The position numbers were made by a program, and so were the translations under genes. Below the pieces are notes generated by a model. It did not search any database. It was not told where the DNA came from and saw only the letters and a list, made by a program, of their open reading frames with translations. DNA of 64,000 nucleotides from Margaritifera margaritifera (taxonomy: Eukaryota; Mollusca; Bivalvia; Unionida; Margaritiferidae), in assembly GCA_029931535.1 (NCBI GenBank), contig JAQPZY010001033.1:248001-312000 (forward strand). Direction: 5' to 3'. This document shows positions 11,546 to 24,300 of the stretch, piece after piece. The first letter of the stretch is position 1; each line of letters begins with the position of its first letter.

Positions 11546-13585
11546 AAAGATGTCTAAAATACAATTCTTTTTCTCGAATCTCCGATGAAGAGTTGTGATG
11601 AAGAGTTAAAACGGTATAAAGACGTCAAGATAATACATTATACTTGTTAAATTGTCTTTAGGTGTTATCAACAAGCCCGCAGCACATTCGTCTACAACTG
11701 GTACTTTATTTTAAACAATTCGCAACGTTTCTTTGATCGTCTCGAACGTATGAGTGATTTCAGATTTATGTCAAAATTTGGCCATTCATATCGTTGATTT
11801 TAAAGCAATTGCTGCTTCGCTCCATAACTTATATCTTTGTTGTTTTAATCATTGTAAACTCAAATAAAGTTTGTGAGATATTCAAGTTATACTGTTAATT
11901 TTCCCGAATAGTAATTTGCGTTTTTACCCAGATCAAATACATAATTTATTCCACCCTTACACCACACTGTCTGTACAATCTTCAGGGTTTCTGTTGTTTA
12001 TCTCGATATTATTATCATTAAATATAATATACCAAGTAAGATGGATATATGTTACAGTTCACTTGTTTTCAGCCACTAGAGAACTTTATAACGAACGCTT
12101 CGTCCTCAATAAAAATCAAAGCATTCTAGAAAAATGTGGCCCAAAACTTACATCAATCTTAACATTATTTTTTACAGAGCGAGAAACACCAGCTCACTTT
12201 TTTCAGCTATTTTAGCTTTTCTAGATATAGTAAATTTAATTTCGCAAATAAATGAAAACTGTCAAAATGCAATGGTTGCAAAATACAGAAGAAAACGGAA
12301 GAGATGAAAAAACGCAACAGCGTGTACAGCAGATGTAAACAATGCGCATACAAACATAAAACAAATCTCAACATTATGGATATATACCCTCCACTGAAAA
12401 AAACAAAAACAAATTCCAACACTAAAAAATAAGCAGCAAAGTAGAAACAACCAATCATTAGGTACAAAGCTAAATTTATTTTATTAAAATGTTTTACTCA
12501 GATAATCAAATTATTTAAATGTATAACAATATTATTATTCATGCAAATTTTTTTCTACTAATTGAAAACGCCTGTTCATTCACGTCGATTCGTTTTAAGT
12601 ACGACACAAAATTGGTGCCATGGGTATGAGTTGAAATTAAATCAAGTAATAAGTGATGTGAACTTCCGGTCGACTGTAAACCTAAGAGGAAATCGACACT
12701 CACTATAGCTTGACTTATCTCCAGAGCTCCCATGCTTAAACCTAGGGCTTTAGTGGGGATAATGTTAAGTACGTAATTGATTCATTCAAAGCCACATTCT
12801 GGCTAATTTTCACATAAGAAAGCAGCTAATCCTCTCTCCGAAGAAGACCAGGAACATTATAAACCTTAGGCTGGTCATTTTCAGAGATTGACAGACAAGA
12901 GTGAGCAGATGGACTGTTTCAAATATTTTAAATAATTTTCAGTGCTAGCGTTAAAACGTTACCGTTGTGCAAATCCTTGTTTTAGCAATACTTTTTAAAA
13001 ACAATAGCTTTATTAACCTGTCCATCTAAAAGTAATTACCAATTTTTCACTTTTTAATATTTAATTTCTACGAAGAACTACACCAATTTAGAAACAGAAA
13101 CAACTTATAAATTTTGCCAAATTAAAAATGCTAAAAGAAAATATATTAAAATAATTTTTAGCCCTTAAACGGAAGTTGCAACAATAATAATTGCAAGGGA
13201 AGAAATGAAAAACAAAAAATATATTACCGGTGTGACCAGTTCTGCACTAGATAATGCTTAAAATAATAAGATTTAACAGACATACATAGTCAAAGTAAAT
13301 TACACTTCGGGTGAAAAAAATGCAAACTAAAACCAATAACAAAACTACTCTTCGACAGTATTATGCTGACTAAATATTTTGCCGAAGAACACTGCATATT
13401 AGAGACGATTAGCGTAATTGTTCAATAAGAACGCTGGAGAAACAAATAAACAATTAAAGGACATTTCTCCGATTCATTTTACAAAACATACGGAGTAAAG
13501 ATTAACAAGAACAACGTCATACCGTGGACCAGACTGCTACACGATAAATATAGCCAAACAAATATAAGAGAAAAAAAAGATAAAC
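11546..13585. other. No gene seen
   Basis: AT-rich DNA; the longest frames (for example 11916-12215 +, 12207-12467 -) are hydrophobic low-complexity translations of A/T-rich DNA with no domain or splice support. Confidence 0.45.
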
Positions 13586-13586
13586 A

Positions 13587-13677
13587 GATAATTATGTATA
13601 AGATAATTATGTATAAGATAATTATGTATAAGATAATTATGTATAAGATAATTATGTATAAGATAATTATGTATAAG
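13587..13677. repeat. 15-bp tandem repeat, 6 copies
   Basis: Six identical 15-bp units (ataattatgtataag). On the minus strand they read LIHNY six times because the unit is a multiple of 3; this is a repeat artefact. Confidence 0.95.
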
Positions 13678-13679
13678 GC

Positions 13680-15480
13680 AGAGTAGAGTTACAACAAGCG
13701 TGTCTAAATTTCTAAACATTTTGCAAACGTTTGTTAAATCCTTCATTTAAATTTTTCATCTTTTTGCAGTCTTTTATTTTAACACGATTGCATACTACCC
13801 CCATGCAGACATTATATTCTATTATTGGAGTAAATAGTAGAAAATAGACCTTCCTCGTTAATATTTCCGCGTTATTTTAAATTTGTATAAATCCTCTTTA
13901 GTATGTTCTAGCTGCAGATAATACATTGTGTGTGTGTGGGGGGGGGGGGGCAGATCTTTGTCCTGGATTGGTTTTAAGTCTTCAGAAAAAGACACTATTC
14001 CGACACTTGCAAACTATTGTTTTATTATTGTACATTAGCATTCAAAGAAATTTTGTAATTTTTGATTTCCCAGAACAAAATACCAAGTTTGTGTAATCTC
14101 TATTATATATAATTTGTTCCATATTTTGACAAAGAGCTTAATTATTGTTGCCTGTACTTTTTTTATCCAACGTATTTCCAGTTTACTCTGAGCATACTCT
14201 TTAGACAGCGTAATATTCTGTTCTAAGATTAATTTACTTCGTTCCTTAAAGTGTGTTTTTTGTGTGTTTCTATTCTTATTGTTCCCATTTTTTTTTTGTC
14301 GCTTACTTAAACATTTTTAAAAAAATCTTTTTTATGGCTATATTTCAACCATGTCTGAACCTGGTCGAGATTCTTGTATCTCTTTTGGTACTAAATATTG
14401 CCAATTGTATAAATTCTGTATCCACTAAATCATAATCTTCTGGACATAGATCTATAAGACTGGCGTAAATAGAACCATTCTTGGTAATATAGGTGTTTCC
14501 ATTTTTCTAAATACTCATTGTTCTACATTTTCTTCTTCGCCTTCTTCTGTATATTCTATATAGTTTATCGGATGTGCATTAAAGGAAAATGCAGACAAAA
14601 TTTTATTATTCTCTCTTCATTACATTCTTCTGTTAATTTATATTCGATTTCAGTTACTTTTCTTCGATCTATGCTTTACAAAATATGCCATCTTTTATTA
14701 TTTCTTGATTTAAGTTTTTAAAACGCCATAGCTTGTTTTCAGACATGGACATTATATTTTGCTGAAGAAATTTGACTCTTCACCGTTCGCTTCTCCACGA
14801 AGTTATTTCCCCTTACCACCTTGACAACAGTTATAAACCTGTAGTGATTCGTTGTTGAATCGGACTTGCTTTGTGGTAAGATGGAATCACATAGTTTACA
14901 AACTGTCAAAATGTTGTTTACTGTAACAGACTACCGCTCTCTTAAGTCAGTGATATTTATATGATCAGCCTATGAAAGTGAGGTGAATTTACAAAAAGGA
15001 TGGTGGGGGTGGTGTGCTGAAGAGTGAGTTTACTCTTCTAAGCTTCGTGCAAGTTAGGTATACAATCAAATTATTTTTGTCCCTGCATAAATACCGGATA
15101 TGTTTCATTTTGTAACTTTTTTGTAAATTTTGACATTAGTTACTATAATTCTACATCTGCCAACTATACCTTATACCGAATTATTACGTTATTTAATTTA
15201 TTTTACTTTCTTTATATCTCTCAATACCATGACTATATTTTTTTTTATCGCGTAGCGGTCTGGAACTTTGTATAACAGTTTCTTTTTGAAATTTTTCTCT
15301 GTGATGTTGTAAAATAAGATGAAAAAAATATTTAATTTGTTCCTCCAGTGTTCTTCTTGAACAATTACGCTATTCTTTTCTATTATACAATGTTCTTCAG
15401 CAAAGTAGCCAGATACAGTTTCTTCATATTGCCACGCTGAGTAGCCTCCAAACAGAGGATCTAAAATGATTTAATACTGA
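13680..15480. other. No gene seen
   Basis: AT-rich; a (GT)/poly-G tract lies at 13927-13950. Short hydrophobic frames only. Confidence 0.45.
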
Positions 15481-15935
15481 ATATATGAAATGAATTGAAT
15501 AATTTCCAGTATTTGCTAGCGTTGCCGAGAAAATATGGAAATTAGTCAACGAGTTTCATATTTAATATTAAATCATTATCCATTTGAGATTCTGTTTATC
15601 ACAGGTAGCAGAACAAGCGATTTTGAGCATTTTATTTAATTCTGACTCAGACGCTGCTCTTTTAATTTCTTGCTCGTGAAAAATAGTCCCAGACGTGAGC
15701 TGAATCAATAATGCACAATTCCATAACCAGCAATATTTAAAAGTAGATTTCTTTTACAAATTATAATTCAAAAATCAACCGCCCTTCCAAATCAACAGAA
15801 GATTTGACACGGACAACATTATTTTTTAACACTAGATCTCCGATGGAAATTCTTGTGGTATGTCACATAGTTCACTCGGGTCAGATCAGCTGGAGCAGTT
15901 GACGCGCCATATTCATAGATTTCGTTGAGACTATT
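15481..15935. repeat. Dispersed palindrome-bearing repeat, copy A
   Basis: Begins with an inverted repeat (arms about 15485-15511 and 15532-15559, ending in caacgagtttcat). It continues with about 370 bp that matches 61166-61590 in the same order and orientation: ccatttgagattc, catttaattctg, tagtccca, agtagatt, atctccgatggaaattct, tgtcacatagttcactc, cagctggag. No coding capacity is evident. It looks like a non-autonomous element or duplicated segment. Confidence 0.7.
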
Positions 15936-16980
15936 TACAACGTTTCCACTGAAACGTGTGTCGATTCCACAATGGACATTGACCAAAGATGCAGTATTGG
16001 ATATGGAAGAAAAAAAGTAGCATTCCAGGTGCTGGATATTCGTGTAAAGGGATGATTAATAGATGCAGAAATTGCAGTAAATCTAGACTAGAGTATAGCG
16101 ATTCCAGTTTGAATGTTTTAGTGACCCGATATTTGCATTATTTGATTTGGAAGAATGCTGTTGTTGTATAACTTTCTGTCATTTTGGAGACCAGCATTTG
16201 TTGACATTCTTTTCATAAGAGAGGTGAGTTATTTACTATTATAGATTGATATTTAAACCACTCTTGTCCTGGAGATGGGGTGCAAAATCCATACCGTTTG
16301 GTAGCAGCAATGTACTCATGTTCTCATTATAATCTGGCGGTCGGAGAAATCTGCGTATGGTAAATTGGCAATATTCCGACATAAGTAATCACTCCTGTGC
16401 GTTTTTTTGATAGTCGCCCGTTTTTTTCCCAATGTCCATTTGTCTACCGATTGGAAAAACGGTCGCCTTATTGTTGACGATAATCGTAAAGAAAAAGAAG
16501 GTTCCATTATACGGGGCAAGGAATATTCCCATGGTCGCAGCCAGTCAGTAATGAGAATGCTGCGAAAGAATTTCATGGGCTTATTGAATCAATCAGATTC
16601 ACATAATGTGATATGTTAAGATGTTGACATATCAAACATATTAAACTGGAAACACTGTATGTAAAGTGTACCAACTATGTGATAATATTTAAAATTAAAC
16701 GTTTAAGCTTTAATGTCAGTTAGTTTCTGAATACGTCACTGTTGTGCATGTAATTCATCTGGTCAAAAATATGATGTCCTTCTAGATGGATGGACCAGTT
16801 TCATTGGAGCTGTTACGGAACGTGAAATGATACACATTTTGGTGTTCGAAGTACGATTCTGAGACCTAGTAATTTAACTGACTTCTGGGTTTTCTGTTCT
16901 GTGTAAGGCATATATTCGGAATTAACTAATCAAACAATGAGATCAGTGATCCATAAAGCTAATTACCCTACCCTGGTAAT
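15936..16980. other. No gene seen
   Basis: Short overlapping frames at 16316-16619 on both strands without a domain; otherwise AT-rich. Confidence 0.4.
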
Positions 16981-17200
16981 TTGGCTTGGTTTGGTTTTTT
17001 ACGTAACAGCAATGCAAGTAGGTTATTTAGTGCTGGGGTAATTGGAGTAAAATATCTTCACCTAAGGACACATCTCGGGAGTCAACCCGGGCAAAATCCA
17101 GTGGTAGGATTCGAACCTTTTCGGTCGCGAGTCTGGCACGCTAACGTCTGAGTCACTGCTGATCCTGCCTCCATTAGTCGACTGTTACGACATGCAGGTA
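16980..17200 (-). mobile_element. tRNA-derived SINE, family 2, copy 1
   Basis: The minus strand has the B-box-like ggttcgaatcctacca after a tRNA-like segment with ctcgcgaccgaaaa. The tail side ends at ccaaaccaagcc. The block, including the adjoining ctgcctccatta and gacatgca motifs, is shared with 21320-21500. Confidence 0.65.
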
Positions 17201-18140
17201 AACGCATCGGGCCACTTTTACATCCATGAGCCCGCAAGGTCTTGCCTAGAGGTTGCATGGTTGGGATATTTCAGTGGTTTGTATAAAGTAACATATAGTA
17301 ACATATAGTAACATTAGATTCTAATATCTTATAGGCTTATAGTCCAAAATTGTATCAAATTTTGATATTTAACCTTAAATGGTGCAAGCCAAAACTCTGC
17401 ATATGTTCATTTTGAGAAGCCTAAAGTACAAAAAGGCATATGCAGATAAGATGGATACAGTCAGTGATCCGCCTTTATCCTAGAAGTCAATTCGGCTGAG
17501 TACTTCATGATTTTACAACAAGATACGCGGAAAAAAGCACCATATAGGTTTACACATATCACATCAGAATTCTACCTATTTGATCACATAGATTTTAGTA
17601 CAAACAAGACAAGCAAACTTGAAATAACGGGAAATGCATCTGGTCTACGATGAGCTATTTTTAGCTCACCTCTATCAAGTGTACATATGTACACCATAAA
17701 TGAACATCAACCATTCTTTTTTCCTAGGTCCTAGAAGTTTAGAATGGGTTTCATACCACCTACTCCCAGTGTAGGGACGGAGGGGACTAACTTAGAATAT
17801 ACATGTACATTCTTGGTTAAGTTTTTGCATTTAGTTTAGGCTTTTCACACAATAAATACTGTTATACTTGGAATCAATAAACGCAGCTTGATGAGTAATG
17901 TACCTTCATCACACAGTGACCTATAGTTCACGCTTCACTGACTTTATTTAAATTTTGTGGTTAAGTTTATTTCTCAAGCTTTGTTTATGCTAAAATCATC
18001 AAACTATATGAGTGTATGCATCTCCATTAGTACCACATCCTTAACAGAAAGAAAGGTCACTATTTCACATTTTACTAGCTTAGGTTATATTTTTGCGTTT
18101 AGTTCATCACCACATGGGTTTTTTGAACCCTGAGTGTGTG
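17200..18140. other. No gene seen
   Basis: AT-rich; a small acatatagta triplication at about 17288-17312. Confidence 0.4.
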
Positions 18141-18145
18141 TATAT

Positions 18146-18380
18146 ATGGTTTGGTTTTGTGGGGTTTAACGCCATTTTTCAGCACATTATAGTCTATACA
18201 AGGCGGTCAGTATATTTGGTGGAGGAAGAACCAGGCAAAACCCCGGGAAGAACCACTGACCCACGGGAAGCTACTGGCAAGTTTTCTCACATACCCACGT
18301 TTGTCGAGACAAGACTTGAACTCAGAACTCACGCGGACAGAGGTGAGATGTGTAAGTGATCTGTAAAGACGAGCGCCTCA
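18146..18380 (-). mobile_element. tRNA-derived SINE, family 1, copy 2
   Basis: Same order of blocks as 11322-11545, including cactgacccacgggaagcta and acgcggacagaggtgagatg on the plus strand. The B-box region is altered (acttgaactcagaactc instead of a clean gttcgaa), so this copy is older or mutated. A (TA)n run begins just beyond it. Confidence 0.75.
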
Positions 18381-18388
18381 GACCATTC

Positions 18389-18389
<1 letters not shown>

Positions 18390-18450
<61 letters not shown>
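18390..18450. repeat. (GT)n(TA)n microsatellite
   Basis: Short GT run passing into about 26 TA units. Confidence 0.95.
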
Positions 18451-18454
<4 letters not shown>

Positions 18455-20825
18455 ATGAAATATAGATCTCTGTGCTCTATATTTCATGCTACAGTGACTT
18501 TGTTGACATTTTGTATTAAAAGTTAATTTGTTGAGTGCTGTGTATGTTACACTCATTAAACGTGATAATTGGATGCATGTCTGTTACTACTACACCCTTA
18601 CAACCAAAGAAGATCATTGCGACCTAAATTTTATGCTTTACTAACATGGATTAAAAATTTGTATTTATGATCACATTGTTTCATCCACGCTAGACCGATA
18701 TACATAATAGACTACTCAGAAGGCCCTTTCTGACCAATGTAGTTGGAAGTAGAAATAAATATGTTAAGGGATATTGGTAATGCGAACAGGTTTCATAGGG
18801 TGGGTGGGTGTTGTATAGCCAGATATCATGCATAGAACGTAATAAGTGGATAATGCTACATTATTTACAAAAAAAGCAATAAAAAACTGTCAGTTGAATA
18901 TGCGGGTACAACCTGTTTTTCGGAAAAGGTATTTATAGGGGTTAAAGTACAGTTGTGGTCGGTTCTGTTAATAGTGAAAAAAATTCCGAGACATGTGTGA
19001 AATTTATACTACCAACTGAGTTATTCCATAGTTTACATTTCACTTGCTTGTCCTCTGATGATTCACCGCTTATAGTTCTGTAAATATTAATCCGCCGAAC
19101 CTGATATCTTCCATTGTTATCAGTCGTTCCTTCTTAATGCCCATCGAAAGTTACGTAAAATTACGTTAAATTTACTATGTATCGTAAATATGCATTATAT
19201 TTCTTCGTAAACGGTACATATATTGATTTTGTTGCAACTATGAGAACTGTTGGATTTGTAGTATATGTTTCCGCTATTGTGTGAGAAGGCGTTCCCGCAT
19301 GGCAAAAAGTGTGGTTCAAGAGAAGAAAATCGTTAATTATATGAAAATTAAGAATTTAACTGGTAATATATATGAGAAATTGCATACTTTATAGAAGGTC
19401 GTTCCTTCAGGTTTGTTGGATGTTACGATTGTTACTAATTGTGAATTCTAAACGATGTGTCTAGTAAGATGGTCAGAGGCGGTGAGTTTGATCTGCAGGA
19501 GTGGAATCTACGGCGTGCCAATTAGGTCATGTGTAGGGAAAGAGTTTGAACTTATTTTTCGAATTATTTATATACATATTCGTGGTATTTTATTGGCATT
19601 TCTTGCATTTGCCTTAAATGTTTATTGGTTTTGTGTATGGCATCTGAAGACTTTGGGTCAGTCAGTTTGTATCGTGCTACAGTCTAGAAATTTGGAAAAA
19701 CATGGGGTGCTTTGGAAAGAAGAATTTAAGATAGTGATTTAATGCCACTGGTGGTCGACATACTTGCAAATATAGGCAAGTCATGAGGGAATTGTATGTA
19801 TCAAGAGATGAGAAGGTGGAACAGTATCATGGTGCCAAGATTAGGTGTCCACCATATGAGTTGATAATGCTGAAGATAAACTTACCAACATTGTTGTGCG
19901 CCGCATTTGAATTTAGCGCAATAGGAGCTGCATGTATTTCATCACGATAGTAAAAATGGTACATTTCAAATCAAACGGTCGGTAGACATTTTGGATGGTT
20001 ACATAATGACAAACTTAGAGTGTCTGAAACAGCATGTCATTTACATCTTAACTCGCGCTGCTTTATGGGAGGGGGTCCAGAAGATACTAGAGAATGGTGA
20101 CAGTCCGGTATCCTTGCATACCGAAAGTCATTAAAAGGGACTAGCCAGCATTTTATGGTGTATTTTTCATAGTTGTGGTAGAACGTTCAATTCAATACAG
20201 CCAGGCAGGAACTTAGATAGATAGATAGATAGATACGTACAACATGTACATAAAGACATGACCAGAGATTATTAAAATATTCCAAACTGAAACTGATTAG
20301 CTTGGGGATCATCATAATGTTTGTCATCGATATTATTCTCAGTATTATTATTATTACCAACAAACATATACAATTGTGTCATTTCGTTTCTTATTAAATG
20401 CTGATTATGGCCAGTATAGGCCTCCGTACCTTTTATTAGGATCTACTTTCTAGGTTTTTAGGACCGACTAAAATGTCTTTTATTTGCAAACAGTACGTGC
20501 AGGAAAACAGCTTATGTTCAATTTCTTAAAGTTTAAGCAAAATCCACTTCTTTTTGCCACTCATTGGATTATTGATAAGTGTCAGTGATACGATTTTGTT
20601 TAAATGCGTTCAAACTCGATATTGATGTCCACTGCTTCAACTATGACTAATACATTGTTGAAGGCTACACAAGTATATAAAATATTTGTAGGTTATAATT
20701 TCCAAACTGAAAACGCCCCATCCATCCACCAGGTATGCTACCTGGCCACAAACTAAGCATGTTGACTATGTACTTGACACACTTATAGACAGGTTTATTA
20801 ACTTGGGTAACTATTACCTTATATT
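18451..20825. other. No gene seen
   Basis: AT-rich. A (TAGA)n run lies near 20214-20236. The frame 19455-19742 (+) has no domain or splice support. Confidence 0.4.
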
Positions 20826-20829
20826 TCAG

Positions 20830-20972
20830 ATTGTACCTTATAAGGCGCGCTTCTATCAAGCTGAAGCAACGAGACATTTCCTCCGTTGGACAGAGACCTT
20901 AGTTGCTGATAGGCAGTGTTTAAGAACTCTGGAAATATTCATATATGAAGGATTAAAACCCGCCATAGAAGG
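20830..20972 (+). CDS. Possible orphan exon (unrecognised)
   Basis: A 143-nt segment has a good acceptor (tatatttcag) before it and a GT donor (gg|gtatgc) after it. It is open throughout in one frame and has balanced, non-repetitive composition, including the stretch FYQAEATRHFLRWTETLVAD. Unlike the surrounding DNA it does not look like low-complexity translation. I do not recognise the family, and no partner exon was found nearby. It may be an exon of a gene whose others lie outside the window, an exon relic, or chance. Confidence 0.25.
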
Positions 20973-21319
20973 GTATGCATATTTCTTAGATTGTTAATGG
21001 TAGCCTTGTATTTTTTTAAAAAATTGAAATGTATTGGTACTATTCGTACCATGAGAACAATCGAAAATAGCGACATTACTAACAGTGACTAATTTGTTGG
21101 TTTTTTCCATAATAACACAAGTTTGAAAATGGTGATAGGATTTCATTATCTTATAATCAACATCGTCTAATTTCTTCAAATACATACCCTCCTTAAATAT
21201 AAGTATTTATTAATTTTCCTGCTCCTCTATTTGCAGACTCAGTATGTCGATTTGATGATGGTCAAATTATATTGCATTTAAAAACTCCACTTTGCTGGCA
21301 GCACCTAGTATTTTCTTTT

Positions 21320-21500
21320 GTCTAGTTTTGGTTTGGTGCTTAACGGCACATACACATATGTGGTCCACAGTAGCCGACTCGGATTGATCTGATGATAGGA
21401 TTCGAACCCGCACCCTTTCAGTCGCGAGACCTGTACAATATCCACGGCGCCACCGCGGCTCCTGCCTCCATTAATAATTTCTTTTGACATGCAAGAGGGT
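21320..21500 (-). mobile_element. tRNA-derived SINE, family 2, copy 2
   Basis: Minus strand reads gccgcggtggcgccgtgg, then ctcgcgactgaaagggtg and the B-box-like gcgggttcgaatcctatc. It ends at tgccgttaagcaccaaacca. This arrangement is that of a tRNA-derived head plus a conserved tail. Confidence 0.75.
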
Positions 21501-22620
21501 CTTAATGTCAGCAAAGCAGTTTCTCCTTAGGCATCAATTTGGCTAATAATTTATGCAATTTTTATTTTGCATGGATTCTATGATCTGCATGTCTGCTTTT
21601 TCAGAGAACAAAAAATATAGATTTTACATATTTAACACTCATTTAGAGTATAATTCATATATTGTGCGTGCAAATTGAGAAAAGTAAATACACGAACTTT
21701 TCGAGTCGAAAATTTAAAAGCGCTTAAACTCTCCTCGGTAACCTGAGAATGCACTTGGTTCATTATGACACCCAGTCATTACTGGGGTACTTCTGTAAAA
21801 AGAAGCTTTGGTGGCACGAATCTCTCTCTTTCCCTTTCTCTTTCTCATTTGTACAGAATACATCCTATTCGAGTGGCACAGTATCGACTCTGTTCATTTT
21901 ACGTCCCTTTTCCAGTAGCACACTAAATTAGAAACTTCACAGAAAACGTCCCACCACATCATACAATTTAAGGGTCAAAGTGCAGCATTGCGACTTTCAT
22001 GAAAATAGCTCGTTTCTTTCGTAGACTGTCAATTTCAACAATCACATATAATTTTTTTTATCCATATACCGTTTGAAAATTTATTTAAAATGATGGATCA
22101 GCAGCTAAACGCCGAAGTTCAATCTTTTTGTTATAGAGAAAGAAATTTCTGTAAGGTCTGCTGATACATGCGCATTCGAAAAACATGTCGTGACATCGTT
22201 AACTTCCATTCGGGTATCTCCCAGAGGTACAAGTCATTCTACCACAGCAATAATTAGACTTCTGATCTATGGAATCACCTGTTTTTCGGGGGGGGGGGGG
22301 AGAATAATAAATTCAGCACTTTGACCTGAAAACTTGATAATTTCTTTCCAAAATGAACATTTAATTTCATTAAGTTGTACTATAATTCATAGTTTGTTTT
22401 TTTTAAAACAAATAATATATATCGAATGAAACAGCATGGACCTAAATATCGTGACTCCCCTTTTTTGTCTGCAAGTTCTTAGGAGTTGAACAGTAACTTG
22501 AAATATTTGTAGCTTATCTTTTTAGTTCGTATGTGACTAATTTACTTTGAATATTTGTAGTTACATCGTCACGGAAACATGGTGAGTCATAGCGTCTACT
22601 GTACATCGACCTTTTGTACC
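21500..22620. other. No gene seen
   Basis: AT-rich; poly-G tract at 22288-22300. Confidence 0.4.
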
Positions 22621-22627
22621 CTTGACA

Positions 22628-22796
22628 GCGGGATGCCGCGGTAACTCAGTTAGTAGAGCGTCAGATTTGTGATCCAAGGGACCACCAGGCCAGTCTGAGT
22701 CGGCTGCTATTGTGTCCTTGGGAAAAGGTGCTTAGCCGCCATTTCCTCAGCATGTTATAGCCAATAAGTGCCGTTAAAACCAACAAAAACAAACGA
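22628..22796 (+). mobile_element. tRNA-derived SINE, family 3, copy 1
   Basis: Starts gccgcggtaactcagttag followed by tagagcgtcagatttgtgat, a tRNA head with an A-box-like ctcagttagtagagc. The B box is degraded. The body has tgtccttggg and gtgcttagc, and the tail is gtgccgttaaaaccaacaaa. The tail matches the SINE at 49998-50190. Confidence 0.75.
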
Positions 22797-22939
22797 AATC
22801 TCGAATGGAAACACGTTACGTCATAGCCAATTTTTCCAATTGGCCAATAGTAAAGTCTGATTTAAGATAACTAGATGTAACCCTGTCCTAATTCGGTCTA
22901 GACTGGTGCATGAAATTTGACACGCCTTTGCTTCCTATG

Positions 22940-23138
22940 TGTAGTGTTCGTAATCCAATACAACTTAACATTAAACAAGACTTTACGAATTCAATACACA
23001 ACACACCATTGATGGAAACACGCATGCGTACACGGAAGTAAACATTTCATGGCATGCTGAGGGAGTTATACTTTACTTGATGTTACACTGGTAAATACTC
23101 TATGAGTAATCATTACTTACATATTGCTAATATAACAT
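22940..23138 (-). repeat. LTR (3' end of Gypsy element 1), boundary approximate
   Basis: Starts TGTAGTG in plus orientation. A pyrimidine-rich tract, purine-rich on the element strand, at about 23139-23163 may be the polypurine tract; this sets the proposed inner boundary near 23138. Confidence 0.5.
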
Positions 23139-23410
23139 TCACTTCCTTTTTTCTTTTTTTTTAAAAGACTCTACTTTCACTAATGAATAAGACTGACCTA
23201 TACTTCTGGAACATTCTAATATAAATGTCTCTATTTATGCACCCATTACTGTAAAACAAATCGTATAAAAGTAACTGATATAGTGTAATGTCTTTGGCAC
23301 AGTTCTGTTCTGAAACGGCTACTAAAGTAACATTATTTTGCAGTTCTATATACTAACAGAAACTATTCTAAGTGAATCCACAAAAATGTACAGTTCACAC
23401 CAAAATTAGT

Positions 23411-24300
23411 TCATAGCAAACACAGTACATATACTTCCATAAGATAATTAAACCACAGAGTCCCCAAACTCTGATGGTAGTTTTCGAACGCGAATGGGAC
23501 GCGGTCCTGATGCAGTAATGTTCTGGTTCGCATTTGTTTTGTCGAATGATTTTGCCACTGAGTCTGGAGAACATGTGTTTGTATACTGACTTTGACTGTT
23601 TGTTGGCTCCTACGATTCCACAGGATATTCTCTCGGAATATTTGCTGGCTCACGCGATTCCTCTGTACGCGAATTAGATGGCACGTTGTCACTTCCCTTA
23701 TGAAACATTTTAACTTGAGTAATGTTCCGTTTATACTGAACACCGTCGCACTCAACAAGGACACTATTTCCAATTATCCGAACATCTGTAAATGGCGATG
23801 AATTGAATGGTGTTGACAGTTTATTTTTCAGAGTCTGTTTCAATAACACTTTGTGAACCTCCTGAATGTTATTTTCGCGCGGGTAATACTTGTCGTTGGC
23901 ATACATTATTCCCTTTCTTTTTCGTTCGCTGCCGTGATTGCGAATCTCGAAATCGTCAAAGTGTACTCCTGTAGTTCTGGAAGCTTCGTCTGGATTTGTA
24001 TACAGTAGAGAACTTCATCGGGACTGATTCAAGTTGTCGCATGTGGTGTACTTCTGTACGTGACGAGATAATGATCCAGCTTTGGCTTCCAATTCCGTCC
24101 TTCTGCTTGCACAATCCTGATTCGTTTCAGAAGGGAAGGTTTTTGGCGTTCCACTTCCCCATTTGCCTGAGGCCACAGCTAGGTAGTCTTTCGGTGAAGA
24201 ATCCTATTTTCTTGCATGAACTTCCTGAAGTGTTCGATGATGAACTGCAGACCATTGTCCGTTTGAATAGACAATGGTAGTCCCTGTGCGACACAAATCT
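23411..24300 (-). pseudogene. Gypsy 1 integrase, C-terminal half, broken
   Basis: Minus-strand frames give an integrase core piece, GLPLSIQTDNGLQF, with the catalytic-region D-N-G of the family. A segment with NGEVERQ and LVTYRSTPHATT follows. The C-terminal part (23906-23610) contains NSVLVECDGVQYKRNITQV, typical of the post-core module of Gypsy integrases. A stop falls after HRKTT, and further stops follow in the C-terminal tail. The zinc-binding HHCC N-terminal region and the first catalytic Asp region are absent because of the deletion at about 24298. Confidence 0.85.

Noticed and set aside
13587..13677. LIHNY repeat protein
   Set aside because: 15-bp minisatellite read in frame; flanking translation is low complexity.
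19455..19742. 95-codon plus-strand frame as a gene
   Set aside because: No domain, no splice borders, composition like the surrounding AT-rich DNA.
22628..22700. Functional tRNA gene
   Set aside because: Has an A-box-like head but a degraded B box and no complete cloverleaf; the tail identifies a SINE.
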